The notes under the pieces were generated by a model. That model did no database searches, was not told where the DNA came from, and saw only the letters and a list, made by a program, of their open reading frames with translations. DNA of 64,000 nt from Streptomyces narbonensis (lineage in GTDB: Bacteria > Actinomycetota > Actinomycetes > Streptomycetales > Streptomycetaceae), in NCBI RefSeq assembly GCF_014649015.1, contig NZ_BMSF01000003.1, forward strand, positions 62,001-126,000, given 5' to 3'. A program made the position numbers and the translations under genes. Of this stretch, positions 17,442-25,594 are shown in pieces. Each line of letters starts with the position of its first letter. Within the stretch, counting starts at the first letter, position 1.

Positions 17442-17491
17442 GGATTCCCCACGATCACCCGTCAATGGCGATTCGACCGTGGGGAATCCCC
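17442..17491. promoter_or_regulatory. Inverted repeat upstream of the class V PLP gene
   Basis: GGATTCCCCACG (17442-17453) and its perfect complement (17478-17489) are separated by 24 bases. The right copy also forms the palindrome GGGGAATCCCC (17481-17491). It lies 12 to 61 bases upstream of the ATG at 17430, the right place for an operator. The regulator is unknown. Confidence 0.55.
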
Positions 17492-17553
17492 AAGACGCGC
17501 TTATCTCCGCAGGTCAGACGGGGTATTGCTGTCAGAGTGGGGGTCTCGGGCCG

Positions 17554-18264
17554 TCAGGCCCGCGGGACCTCGCACCCGTCCGGACCGCAGGCCTCGGCCT
17601 CGGCCTCGCCGCCGACCGGCTGGAGGACGCGGCCCTGCCAGGCCTGCTCCAGGGCCTGTGTGAAGACCTCGGCGGGCTGACCGCCGGAGACGCCGTAGCG
17701 GCGGTCCAGGACGAAGAACGGCACGCTGTTGGCGCCGAGTTCGGCGGCCTCGCGCTCGTCCTCCCGTACGGCGTCGGCGTAGGCGGACTCGTCGGCGAGG
17801 ACGGCCCGGACCTCGGCCTCGTCGAGACCGGCCTCGACGCCGAGCACGGCCAGGGTCTCCGTGTCGAAGACGGAGCGCTCCTCGGCGAAGTTGGCGCGGT
17901 AGGCGAGGTCGAGGAGCTCGCTCTGGCGGCCGCGCGCCTTGGCGAGGTGGAGCAGCCGGTGGATGTCGAAGGTGTTGCCGTGGTCGCGGCCGTCGGTGCG
18001 GTAGCCGAGGCCCTCGGCGTGCGCGTTGTCGGCGACGTGCTGCTCCATGGCGCGGGCCTCGTCGAGGGTCCGGCCGTACTTCTTCGCCAGCATCTCCAGG
18101 ACCGGGCCGGTGTCGCCCTTGGTGCGGTGCGGGTCGAGCTCGAAGGAGCGGTGGACGACCTCGACGTCGTCGCGGTGCGCGAAGGCCTCCAGGCCCTTCT
18201 CGAAACGGGCCTTGCCTACGTAGCACCAGGGGCAGGCGATGTCGGACCAGATTTCGACGCGCAT
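17554..18264 (-). CDS. DsbA/FrnE-family oxidoreductase
   Basis: 236 residues. Thioredoxin-fold protein with the CPWC redox motif at residues 11-14, followed by YVGKARF and the usual helical insertion. The cis-Pro loop appears as GANSVPFFVLDRRYGVSG. The protein lacks a signal peptide, as is usual for cytoplasmic FrnE/2-hydroxychromene isomerase-like members. It ends in a short tail with a CGPDGC motif, a possible extra thiol pair. Likely acts in disulfide or polyketide/aromatic redox chemistry. Start ATG 18264. Confidence 0.88.
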   Translation of the reverse strand: MRVEIWSDIACPWCYVGKARFEKGLEAFAHRDDVEVVHRSFELDPHRTKGDTGPVLEMLAKKYGRTLDEARAMEQHVADNAHAEGLGYRTDGRDHGNTFDIHRLLHLAKARGRQSELLDLAYRANFAEERSVFDTETLAVLGVEAGLDEAEVRAVLADESAYADAVREDEREAAELGANSVPFFVLDRRYGVSGGQPAEVFTQALEQAWQGRVLQPVGGEAEAEACGPDGCEVPRA

Positions 18265-18331
18265 GTGATTGCTCTCCGAGGGGGTTGCCGGTGCGGGTGT
18301 TCCTCGACGGGAACGCCACTGCCGGTCCGGT

Positions 18332-18856
18332 TCATTCCGTTTCCGGCGCGAGTGTGAGGCGGAGCACGAGGTGGTTGCCGGAGCGCGGGGTTTCCGGGTG
18401 GGGAGTCCAGCCGTGGGCCGCGTAGAAGGCCTGCGCGCGCTCGTTCCTCTCGTAGACCTCCAGGGTGACGGTGGTCGCCCCGGCCGCGCGCCAGGCCTCG
18501 ACGCAGGCCGCGTGGAGGGCGGCGCCGACGCCCCGGCGCCAGCGGGCGGGAGCCACGTGCAGCTGGCTGAGGAACATGACGCCGTCGCGCTCGCCGAAGG
18601 CGGCGATCCCGGCGATCCCGGTCCTTTCGCCGTCGTTGTCGTTGTCGCCGTCGCCGTCCGGCTGCGCGCAGAGCACGGCGCCGCGGTCGATCGCGCCCGC
18701 CCAGCCGGCCCGGGTGCGGGCCAGTTCCTCGGGGCCTGCGTAGGCGGACTCGGGGAGGTGGCCGCGGTAGTAGGTGGCCCGGGCCTCGGCGTGGAGGGCG
18801 GTGACGGCGTCGAGGTCGGCGGCTGTCGCGGGGCGGATCGTGAGCGTACGGATCAT
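18332..18856 (-). CDS. GNAT N-acetyltransferase
   Basis: 174 residues. IRPATAADLDAVTALH opening, LHVAPARWRRGVGAALHAA (acetyl-CoA R/Q-x-x-G-x-G/A motif) and VTLEVYERNERAQAFYAAHGW are the standard GNAT signatures. Acceptor unknown; small-molecule resistance or protein acetylation are both possible. A short Asp/Asn/Gly run (about residues 72-80) precedes the core motif. Start ATG 18856 at the edge of a large repeat block. Confidence 0.85.
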   Translation of the reverse strand: MIRTLTIRPATAADLDAVTALHAEARATYYRGHLPESAYAGPEELARTRAGWAGAIDRGAVLCAQPDGDGDNDNDGERTGIAGIAAFGERDGVMFLSQLHVAPARWRRGVGAALHAACVEAWRAAGATTVTLEVYERNERAQAFYAAHGWTPHPETPRSGNHLVLRLTLAPETE

Positions 18857-18881
18857 GAAGGTTCAGGACGCGGCGGCCGGC

Positions 18882-19012
18882 GGACCGGTTCCGGCCGGCT
18901 CGACTCCGGCCGACCCGGCTCCGGCCGACCCGGCTCCGGCCAACTCGACTCCGGCCGACCCGGCTCCGGCCAACTCGACTCCGGCCGACCCGGCTCCGGC
19001 CGGAACCGGTCC
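18882..19012. repeat. Tandem-repeat block bounded by perfect 17-bp inverted repeats
   Basis: Built from 12- to 15-base ctccggccgaccc-type units, including two exact adjacent 30-base copies (18942-18971, 18972-19001). The block ends are exact inverted copies: GGACCGGTTCCGGCCGG at 18882-18898 and its complement at 18996-19012. It fills the gap between the GNAT start and the GlxA-like stop. Related GGCCGGAACC units recur at 49601-49660. Confidence 0.8.
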
Positions 19013-19067
19013 CCGGCGGGGCCTGATCGGCTCCGCCGCGGCGGTACGCAGACCGGCTACGGATCCG

Positions 19068-20231
19068 TCATTCGGCCCCTGCCGCGGACACCCGGCTGAA
19101 GGAGCTCCGGTACGCGCTCGGGGTGAGGCCGGTGCGGCGCAGCAGGTGCTGTCGCAGAGAGTCCCCCGTACCGAGGCCGCTCTCGCGGGCCACCCGCTCC
19201 ATGCCGAGGGAGGTGGTCTCCAGAAGCTCCTTGGCCCGCTCGACGCGCTGGTGGAGCAGCCATTGGAGCGGGCTGACCCCGGTCTCCGCGTGGAAGCGGC
19301 GCGAGAGGGTGCGGACGGAGGTCCCGGCGTGCCGGGCGAGATCAGTAAGGGTGAGCGGCTCGTCGAGGCGTCCCATGGCCCACGCGCGCGTGTCGGCGAA
19401 GGAGATCCCGCGCTCGGGCGGCAGCGGGGTCTGGGTGAACTGGGTCTGGCCGCCGGGCCGTACGGGCGCGACGAGGGCGAGGCGGGCGACGGTGTTGGCG
19501 ACGGCGGCGCCGTGGTCGGTGCGGATGACGTGGAGGCAGAGGTCGATGCCCGCCGCGTATCCGGAGGAGGTGAGGAGGGGACCGTCCTGGACGAAGAGGA
19601 CGTCGTCCTGGAGGTCGACGGCCGGGTGCCACTCGGCGAGCAGCTCCCGGTACGCCCAGTACGTCGTCGCCGCCCTGCCGTCGAGCAGTCCGGCCTCGGC
19701 GAGCGCGAACGCGCCGGTGCAGATGGAGGCGATCCGCTTGCCCGCGGCGGCCGCGCGGCGCAGCGCGTCGAGGATGCGCGGGTCGGGGTGCGTGTACGAG
19801 CCGCTGCCCGCGAGGACCACGGTGTCGGCCGCGTCCACGGCGTCGAGGCCGTGCGGGACGAGCAGGTCGAGGCCGCCGGTGGTGGCGACGGGACCGGGGT
19901 CGGGGGCGCAGATGACCGTCTCGTACCCGGGCCGGCCGTCGAGCTCGACCTTGCCGAACAGCATCTCCGGGATGGCCAGGTTGAACATCGAGACGGGCGG
20001 GGCGGCGATCACGGCGACGCGCTGCACGGACGGGACGCGGGACGGGGCCGAGGTCCGGGCGGGGGCAGGCGCCGGGGCCTGGGCCGAGCTCGGGGTCCGG
20101 GCGGGGGCAGGCGCCGGGGCCGGGGACGGGGCCGAGGTCCGGGCGGGGGCAGGCGCCGGGGCCTGGGCCGAGGTCGGGGTCCGGGCGGGGGCAGGCGCCG
20201 GGGCCGGGGCCGGGGCCGGGGTGACGGTCAT
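19068..20231 (-). CDS. GlxA/FtrA-type transcriptional regulator (DJ-1/PfpI domain plus AraC HTH)
   Basis: 387 residues. After about 65 residues of Pro-Ala-Arg-Thr-Ser repeats comes a glutamine-amidotransferase-like (DJ-1/PfpI) domain (about 70-240). ICTGAFALAEAGLLDGR marks its nucleophile-elbow region. The C-terminal AraC double HTH (about 280-385) contains GTSVRTLSRRFHAETG and ARESGLGTGDSLRQHL. Such proteins usually activate a nearby catabolic or transport gene in response to an amide or osmolyte; the divergent MFS gene is the obvious candidate. The disordered repeat leader is in frame with the ATG at 20231, but translation could begin later, since no ATG lies within the repeats. Confidence 0.85.
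   Translation of the reverse strand: MTVTPAPAPAPAPAPARTPTSAQAPAPAPARTSAPSPAPAPAPARTPSSAQAPAPAPARTSAPSRVPSVQRVAVIAAPPVSMFNLAIPEMLFGKVELDGRPGYETVICAPDPGPVATTGGLDLLVPHGLDAVDAADTVVLAGSGSYTHPDPRILDALRRAAAAGKRIASICTGAFALAEAGLLDGRAATTYWAYRELLAEWHPAVDLQDDVLFVQDGPLLTSSGYAAGIDLCLHVIRTDHGAAVANTVARLALVAPVRPGGQTQFTQTPLPPERGISFADTRAWAMGRLDEPLTLTDLARHAGTSVRTLSRRFHAETGVSPLQWLLHQRVERAKELLETTSLGMERVARESGLGTGDSLRQHLLRRTGLTPSAYRSSFSRVSAAGAE
20041..20208. repeat. Two 84-bp in-frame tandem repeats in the regulator leader
   Basis: Copy one 20041-20124 and copy two 20125-20208 are nearly identical with a period of exactly 28 codons. They encode Pro-Ala-Arg-Thr-Ser units at the N-terminus of the GlxA-like protein. 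Confidence 0.85.
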
Positions 20232-20301
20232 GGCCAGAACCTCCGGGCATATGGCATTCGGGCCACTACTCTACGTCCGCGCCGGTCACCAGAGTGGGGG
20301 G

Positions 20302-21705
20302 ATGTCATCGCCCGAGCTCACCGCAGTCCCCGACGTCCGCCGCGGCACCCCCGGGGGGACCCCCTCCGCGCCATCGCTCTCCCCCTCCTCCCCCGCCCCG
20401 GCGCTCGCCGCCGCGACGCTAGGGTTCGCCCTCATCACCCTCGACACCTCGGTGGTCAACGTCGCCCTGCCCGCGATCGGCGCCGACCTGGGCACGGGCA
20501 TGACCGGCCTCCAATGGGTGGTCGACGCCTACACACTGGTGTTCGCCGCGCTCCTGTTGTCCAGCGGCGCGCTCGCCGACCGGTTCGGGGCGGGCCGGGC
20601 GTACGGCGTCGGGGTCGTCGCCTTCACCCTCGCCTCGGCGGCCTGCGGCCTCGCCCCCGGTCTCGGCTCGCTGCTCGCGGCCCGCGCGGTGCAGGGCGCG
20701 GCGGCGGCCGTGATGCTGCCGGCCTCGCTCGCGCTGGTGCGCGAGGCCTACGGCGACCCGGCGCGGCGGGCCCGCGCGGTCTCGCTGTGGGCTGCGGGCG
20801 GGACGGTCGCGGTGGCGCTCGGTCCCGTCGTGGGCGGCGCCCTCACGACGGCCTGGAGCTGGCGCGGGATCTTCTTCGTCAATTTGCCGCTCGGGCTCCT
20901 GGCGCTGTCGCTGCTGACCCGGGTGCCGCGCTCGGAGCGGCGGCCCGCACCGCTCGACCTGCCGGGGCAGCTGACGGCGGCGACGGCGGTCGGCGCGCTG
21001 ACCTTCGCGGCCATCGAGGGCGGTACGGAGGCCTGGTGGGCGCTGGGTGTCGCGGCCGTCTCCCTGACTGCCTTCCTGCTGATCGAGGCGCGGCGGCGCC
21101 ATCCGATGGTGCCGCTGGGGCTGTTCCGGAACACGACGGTGGCGGTGGCGGTGACGGCGGGCGCCGCGAACAGCGTGGCCTTCTACGGGATGATCTTCGT
21201 CTTCAGTCTCTTCTTCCAGCAGGTGCTGGGCCTTTCGGCGCTGGGCGCGGGGCTGATGTTCCTGCCGATGACGGGGCTGCTCGCCGGGGTGAACCTCCTG
21301 TCGGCAAAGGCCGCCGCCCGGTACGGGGCGAGGCTGCCGATCGTGGTGGGCCAGGCGGTCGCGGTGGCCGGCCTGCTCGGCCTGCTCGTGGTGGACGCGG
21401 ACACCCCACGGGTCGCGCAGGCCCTGCTCCTCGTCCCGCTCGCCCTGGGCGCGGGCTTCTCGCTGCCGCCGCTGATCGCCTCGATGATGGAGGCGGTACC
21501 GGCGGAGCGCGCGGGCACGGCGGCGGGTCTGCTCAACGCGATCCGGCAGACGGCGGGCGCGCTCGCCATCGCGGTCTTCGGCTCGCTGGCGGCCCGGGAC
21601 ACGGCCGGTATGGCGACGGCCCTGCGGACGAGCCTGCTGATCTGCGCGGGCCTGCTGGCCCTGACGACACTGGCCTCGCTGCGCCTGCCGGGCCGCCGGG
21701 CGTGA
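20302..21705 (+). CDS. MFS drug-type transporter (DHA2, 14-helix)
   Basis: 467 residues with about 14 membrane segments. LITLDTSVVNVALPAIGADL is the DHA2 opening, the loop 2-3 motif is GALADRFGAGRAYGVG, and the motif C-like VALGPVVGGAL in helix 5 marks an antiporter. Expected to export a drug or metabolite by proton exchange. ATG 20302 after a GTGGGGGG ribosome site, 70 bases from the divergent GlxA-like start, so that regulator may control it. The gene has an N-terminal Ser/Pro tail of about 30 residues. Confidence 0.9.
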   Translation: MSSPELTAVPDVRRGTPGGTPSAPSLSPSSPAPALAAATLGFALITLDTSVVNVALPAIGADLGTGMTGLQWVVDAYTLVFAALLLSSGALADRFGAGRAYGVGVVAFTLASAACGLAPGLGSLLAARAVQGAAAAVMLPASLALVREAYGDPARRARAVSLWAAGGTVAVALGPVVGGALTTAWSWRGIFFVNLPLGLLALSLLTRVPRSERRPAPLDLPGQLTAATAVGALTFAAIEGGTEAWWALGVAAVSLTAFLLIEARRRHPMVPLGLFRNTTVAVAVTAGAANSVAFYGMIFVFSLFFQQVLGLSALGAGLMFLPMTGLLAGVNLLSAKAAARYGARLPIVVGQAVAVAGLLGLLVVDADTPRVAQALLLVPLALGAGFSLPPLIASMMEAVPAERAGTAAGLLNAIRQTAGALAIAVFGSLAARDTAGMATALRTSLLICAGLLALTTLASLRLPGRRA

Positions 21706-21790
21706 GGGACTCGGGGACCGAGGCTCGGGGACTGAGGGCCTGAGGACTCGGGGGCCTGAGGCTCGGGGTTTGAGGGATGGAGGCCCTCAG

Positions 21791-21862
21791 GCACCCGTAG
21801 GACCTCAGGCATCCGTAGGGCCTCAGGCATCCGCAGGGCCTCAGGCATCCGCAGGGCCTCAG
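21791..21862. repeat. Four 18-bp tandem repeats ending in the araC stop codon
   Basis: GCATCCGCAGGGCCTCAG-type units at 21791, 21809, 21827 and 21845; the last two are identical. The array sits between convergent genes and its last unit contains the stop codon of the AraC gene. Confidence 0.85.
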
Positions 21863-22770
21863 GCGCCCTTGCGGTACTGCCCCGGCGCCACCCCGTACTC
21901 CCGCTTGAAGGCCTTGGCGAAGGCGAACTCCGAGGAGTAGCCGGCGCGTTGGGCCACCACGCGGAGAGGGAGGTCCTCCGAGCGCAGGAGGCGGCCCGCC
22001 GCCGTCATCCGCCACCAGGTGAGGTAGGCGAGCGGGGAGCGGCCGACCAGGGCGGTGAAGCGGCGCGCGAAGGGCGCGCGGGAGAGCCCGGTGAGGGCGC
22101 CGAGTTCCTCGACCGTCCACGGCCTCGCGGGGTCGGCGTGGAGGGCACGGAGGGCGGCGGCCACCGCCGGATCGCCGAGGGCCGCGGACCAGCCGGTGGA
22201 CCGGTCGGGGCGTTCCGTCAGCCACCAGGTACGGAGCAGGTACAGGAGCAGGGTGTCGAGGAGGGCGGGGACGATGGCGTCGGATCCCGGCTGCGGCTCG
22301 GCGAGCTCGGCGCCGAGCAGGTCGACGGCGGCGCGCAGCCGCGGGTGGGCACCGACCCGGGCGGGGAGGTGGACGTACGGGGGCAGTTCGGTGAGGAGCG
22401 GGTGCGCGCGGGCCCGGCTGAGCTGGTAGGCGCCGCACAGCAGCAGCGTCTCGTCCGCACCGATCGGGCCCCGGTCGGGCGGGGTGGGCCAGGAGCCGTC
22501 GGAGGCGGGGAGGGCGTCGACGAGCGGTGTGTCGGGCCGGTCGGCGAGGCCGTGGCCGGTGCCGTGGGCGAGGAGGACGACGTCGCCGGCGCCGAGCCGG
22601 ACGGGGTCGCCTTCCGGGGGCAGCAGCCAGGCGGTGCCCTGGAGGACCACGTGGAATCCGGCGCCCCGGCTCGGGGAGAAGCGGAAGCCCCAGGGCGCGA
22701 AGCGGACCGTGCGGGAGGAGTGGGGCCGTCCGGTGCGCATGACTGCGATGGCATCGCTCAGTACGTCCAT
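21859..22770 (-). CDS. AraC-family regulator with cupin (AraC_binding_6-like) domain
   Basis: 303 residues from ATG 22770. The cupin half has RFAPWGFRFSPSRGAGFHVV and GDVVLLAHGTGHGLAD. The C-terminal HTH pair reads LGALTGLSRAPFARRFTALVG and VAQRAGYSSEFAFAKAFKREYG. This type commonly controls a divergent NAD(P)H-dependent dehydrogenase, which fits the quinone reductase at 22872. An upstream ATG at 22836 lies inside the concentric operator, so the later start is preferred. The final codons overlap an 18-bp tandem array. Confidence 0.9.
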   Translation of the reverse strand: MDVLSDAIAVMRTGRPHSSRTVRFAPWGFRFSPSRGAGFHVVLQGTAWLLPPEGDPVRLGAGDVVLLAHGTGHGLADRPDTPLVDALPASDGSWPTPPDRGPIGADETLLLCGAYQLSRARAHPLLTELPPYVHLPARVGAHPRLRAAVDLLGAELAEPQPGSDAIVPALLDTLLLYLLRTWWLTERPDRSTGWSAALGDPAVAAALRALHADPARPWTVEELGALTGLSRAPFARRFTALVGRSPLAYLTWWRMTAAGRLLRSEDLPLRVVAQRAGYSSEFAFAKAFKREYGVAPGQYRKGA

Positions 22771-22799
22771 CCCGGCACCGTACTGCCCGAACACGGTGG

Positions 22800-22847
22800 C
22801 GAGACGATCGGACATGTTCAGGATCCTGGGGGACATGGATCGTCTCG
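22800..22847. promoter_or_regulatory. Concentric double palindrome between araC and quinone reductase
   Basis: CGAGACGATC (22800-22809) pairs perfectly with GATCGTCTCG (22838-22847). The palindrome CAGGATCCTG (22819-22828) lies exactly at the same centre, with nine bases on each side. It occupies the divergent promoter region. Confidence 0.75.
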
Positions 22848-22871
22848 ACGGTGCTGCCTACGGTCGATGTC

Positions 22872-23888
22872 ATGACGACCAACACGGCAACAGGCAGGAC
22901 GACCAGGGCGGTTCTCTTCCACGAGACCGGCGGACCCGAGGTGCTGACGGTGGAAGAGGTGACTCTGCCGGACCCCGGCCCCGGAGAGGTACTCGTACGG
23001 GTCGAGGCGATCGGACTCAACCGCGCCGAGGCGCTGTTCCGCGCGGGCACCTACTACTACCCGGCGACGCTGCCCGGTTCACGGCTCGGCTACGAGGCGG
23101 CGGGGGTGGTGGAGGCGGTCGGCGCGGGGGTCACCGCGTACGCCCCGGGCGACCCGGTGATGGCGGCGGCCAACTTCGACTTCGGGCGGTACGGGGTGTA
23201 CGCGGAGCGGGTGGTGCTGCCGGAGGAGTACGTGGTGCCCCGGCCCGAGGGGGTGGACGCGGTGACGGCGGCCGCGGTCTGGCTGACGTGCTTCACCGCG
23301 TACGGCGGGATGGTGCTGACCGGCGGGCTGCGCGCCGGCGACCACGTGGTGATCACCGGGGCGTCGAGCGGGGTGGGGACGGCCGCGATCCAGACCGCGC
23401 TGCGGATCGGGGCGGTGCCGATCGCCACCACGCGCGGCGAGGAGAAGCGGAAGCGGCTGCTGGAGCTCGGTGCGGCACATGTGATCGCCACGGACTCCGA
23501 GGACCTGGTCGCGGAGGTGCGGCGGATCACCGGCGGGGCGGGCGCCGACCTGGCCTTCGACGCGATCGGCGGGCCCGGCTTCGCCCGGCTCGGCGACGCC
23601 CTGCGCCCCGGCGGCGCCGCCGTGCTCTACGGCTGGCTCGACCCGCGACCGGTCGAGCTGTCGGCCAACTGGCCGCTGACCACGCACACGTATGCCAACG
23701 GGGCCCTGGCCAGGACCGAGGAGGGGCGCCGCCGCGCGGCCGGCTTCATCGGCTCGGGCCTGCGCGACGGCTCCCTGGCGCCGGTGATCGCCGAGACCTT
23801 CCAGGGTCTGGAGCGGATCGCCGACGCCCACCGGCTGATGGAGTCGAACACGCACCTCGGGAAGATCGTGGTGCGGCTGGAGCACTGA
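22872..23888 (+). CDS. Zinc-independent alcohol dehydrogenase / NADPH:quinone reductase
   Basis: 338 residues of the medium-chain reductase family. GPGEVLVRVEAIGLNRAEALFRAG is the catalytic-domain opening, AAVWLTCFTAYGGMV and ITGASSGVGTAAIQTA form the NADPH-binding Rossmann part (GxGxxG variant). The catalytic-zinc cysteine and the structural four-cysteine lobe are absent, as in quinone oxidoreductases. Start ATG 22872. Divergent from an AraC regulator across a symmetric operator, suggesting induction by an electrophile or aromatic compound. Confidence 0.9.
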   Translation: MTTNTATGRTTRAVLFHETGGPEVLTVEEVTLPDPGPGEVLVRVEAIGLNRAEALFRAGTYYYPATLPGSRLGYEAAGVVEAVGAGVTAYAPGDPVMAAANFDFGRYGVYAERVVLPEEYVVPRPEGVDAVTAAAVWLTCFTAYGGMVLTGGLRAGDHVVITGASSGVGTAAIQTALRIGAVPIATTRGEEKRKRLLELGAAHVIATDSEDLVAEVRRITGGAGADLAFDAIGGPGFARLGDALRPGGAAVLYGWLDPRPVELSANWPLTTHTYANGALARTEEGRRRAAGFIGSGLRDGSLAPVIAETFQGLERIADAHRLMESNTHLGKIVVRLEH

Positions 23889-23891
23889 GCG

Positions 23892-25457
23892 TCAGCGCCT
23901 CGGAACCCCCAGCGGATTGCCGTCGCGGAGCTCCGGCGGGAGGAGGTGGTCGGGGGTCGACTGGTAGGTCACCGGGCGCAGCCACCGCTCGATCGCGGTC
24001 GCGCCGACCGAGGTGGAGGTGGAGGTGGTGGCCGGGTAGGGGCCGCCGTGGTGCTGGGCGGCGGCGACGGCGACGCCGGTGGGCCAGCCGTTGACGAGGA
24101 CGCGGCCCGCGAGCGGGGTGAGTTCGGCGAGGAGCGGGGCCGCGGCCCCGTCCTCCTCCGCGATGTGCAGGGTGGCGGTGAGGTTGCCCGGCAGCCGGCC
24201 GAGGACGGCGGTGACCTCCTCGCGGGAGGAGTAGCGGGCGACGACGGTGACCGGTCCGAAGCACTCCTCCAGGAGGAGGGCGTGGTCGCCTCCGTTCCCA
24301 CCCCCGGTCCCACCCTCGCCTCCGCTTCCGCTTCCGCCTCCGCTTCCGCTTCCGCTTCCGGTGAGCCGGTCGGCGTCGACGGCGAGGACGCCGGCGCTGA
24401 CCGTGTGCTCGCCGCCCGCGCCCGGGGTGACGGGGGTCCGCACCCCGTCGAGGGCGCCGCGCTCGGCGACCCCGGCGACGAAGGCGTCCCGCATGCGGTG
24501 GTCGAGCATCACGGCCGGTTCGGTCTCGCTGACCCCGGCGGTGAGCGCGGCGAGGAAGCGGTCGCCCGCCTCGCCCTGGGGCGCCAGGACGAATCCGGGT
24601 TTGGTGCAGAACTGGCCGGCGCCCAGGGTCATGGAGGCGGCCAGGCCGGCCCCGAGCTCCTGGGCGCGCTCCTCGGCTGCGGCCGGGGTGATCACCACCG
24701 GGTTGAGGGAGCCGAGTTCGCCGTGGAAGGGGATGGGGACGGGCCGGGCGGCGGCGGCGTCGAAGAGCGCCCGTCCGCCGCGTACCGAACCGGTGAAGCC
24801 CGCCGCCGCGACGAGCGGGTGGCGGACGAGCTCGACTCCCGCGTCGAAGCCGTGGACGAGGACGACGACGTCCTCGGGGAGGCCTTCCTTGGCGGCGGCC
24901 CGGCGCAGCAGCGAGGCGCAGAGTTCGGAGGTGGCCGGGTGGTCGGGGTGGGCCTTGACCACGACGGGGCAGCCGGCCGCGAGGGCGCTCGCGGTGTCGC
25001 CGCCGGGGACGGAGAAGGCGAGCGGGAAGTTGCTGGCGGCGTAGACGGCGACGACGCCGAGGGGGATCTTCCAGCGGCGCATGTCGGAGCGGGGCGGGGT
25101 GGCGCCCGGGTCGGGGAGGTCGATCCGGACGTCGAGGAAGGAGCCCTCCGTGACGACCTCGGCGAAGCTCCGCAACTGGGCGGTGGTGCGGGCGAGTTCG
25201 CCGCTGAGGCGGACGGGCCCGAGGGCCGTCTCGGCGTCGGCGGCCTCGATGACGTGCTCGCGCGCCGCGTCGAGGAGGTCGGCCGCGGTACGGAGGAAGG
25301 CGGCCCGCACCGCGCGGTCGGCGAGCGCGGCCCGGGAGCCGTGCGCGGCCCTGACCGCGTGGTCGACCTCCTCCGCTGTGGCCTCCACCGCAACCTGCTC
25401 GCGCGGCTTCCCCGTCCGGGGGTCCACACTCCACACTGGTTCTGCCGCCACCGCCAC
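23892..25457 (-). CDS. 2,5-dioxovalerate (2-oxoglutarate semialdehyde)-type aldehyde dehydrogenase
   Basis: 521 residues. NAD(P)-dependent ALDH of the 2-ketoglutarate semialdehyde dehydrogenase group. It shows VAVYAASNFPLAFSVPGGDT, VVVKAHPDHPATSEL, FTGSVRGGRALFDAAA, HGELGSLNPVVITP (general-base Glu region) and LGAGQFCTKPGFVL with the nucleophilic cysteine. The group oxidises 2,5-dioxopentanoate to 2-oxoglutarate in oxidative sugar-acid pathways. A Gly/Ser-only stretch (about residues 382-405) interrupts the C-terminal half and is unusual. GTG start 25457. The IclR regulator next door and twin palindromes imply substrate induction. Aldarate-module genes lie at 41049-43040. Confidence 0.88.
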   Translation of the reverse strand: MAVAAEPVWSVDPRTGKPREQVAVEATAEEVDHAVRAAHGSRAALADRAVRAAFLRTAADLLDAAREHVIEAADAETALGPVRLSGELARTTAQLRSFAEVVTEGSFLDVRIDLPDPGATPPRSDMRRWKIPLGVVAVYAASNFPLAFSVPGGDTASALAAGCPVVVKAHPDHPATSELCASLLRRAAAKEGLPEDVVVLVHGFDAGVELVRHPLVAAAGFTGSVRGGRALFDAAAARPVPIPFHGELGSLNPVVITPAAAEERAQELGAGLAASMTLGAGQFCTKPGFVLAPQGEAGDRFLAALTAGVSETEPAVMLDHRMRDAFVAGVAERGALDGVRTPVTPGAGGEHTVSAGVLAVDADRLTGSGSGSGGGSGSGGEGGTGGGNGGDHALLLEECFGPVTVVARYSSREEVTAVLGRLPGNLTATLHIAEEDGAAAPLLAELTPLAGRVLVNGWPTGVAVAAAQHHGGPYPATTSTSTSVGATAIERWLRPVTYQSTPDHLLPPELRDGNPLGVPRR

Positions 25458-25461
25458 GCCC

Positions 25462-25500
25462 CTGTTCGCTATTCTGAACAGCGTTCTCGTAGATGAACGC
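25462..25500. promoter_or_regulatory. Two abutting 20-bp palindromes (GTTC-N8-GAAC), probable IclR operators
   Basis: CTGTTC-N8-GAACAG at 25462-25481 and GCGTTC-N8-GAACGC at 25481-25500, each with perfect 6-bp arms, share one G and are 19 bp apart centre to centre. They lie between the aldehyde dehydrogenase start (25457) and iclR (25595). Confidence 0.85.
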
Positions 25501-25594
25501 GTCTGCGAGGGACTCTATTGACGGCCGGACCGTCTCCACAAGGGGCCGGGGCGGCCACCGGGACGACCGGACAACGGAAAAAGGGGCGAGGGTC

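Noticed and set aside
18882..19012. Coding repeat protein on the plus strand
   Set aside because: The open frame has no start signal or homology and its repeat residues come only from the GC-rich array.
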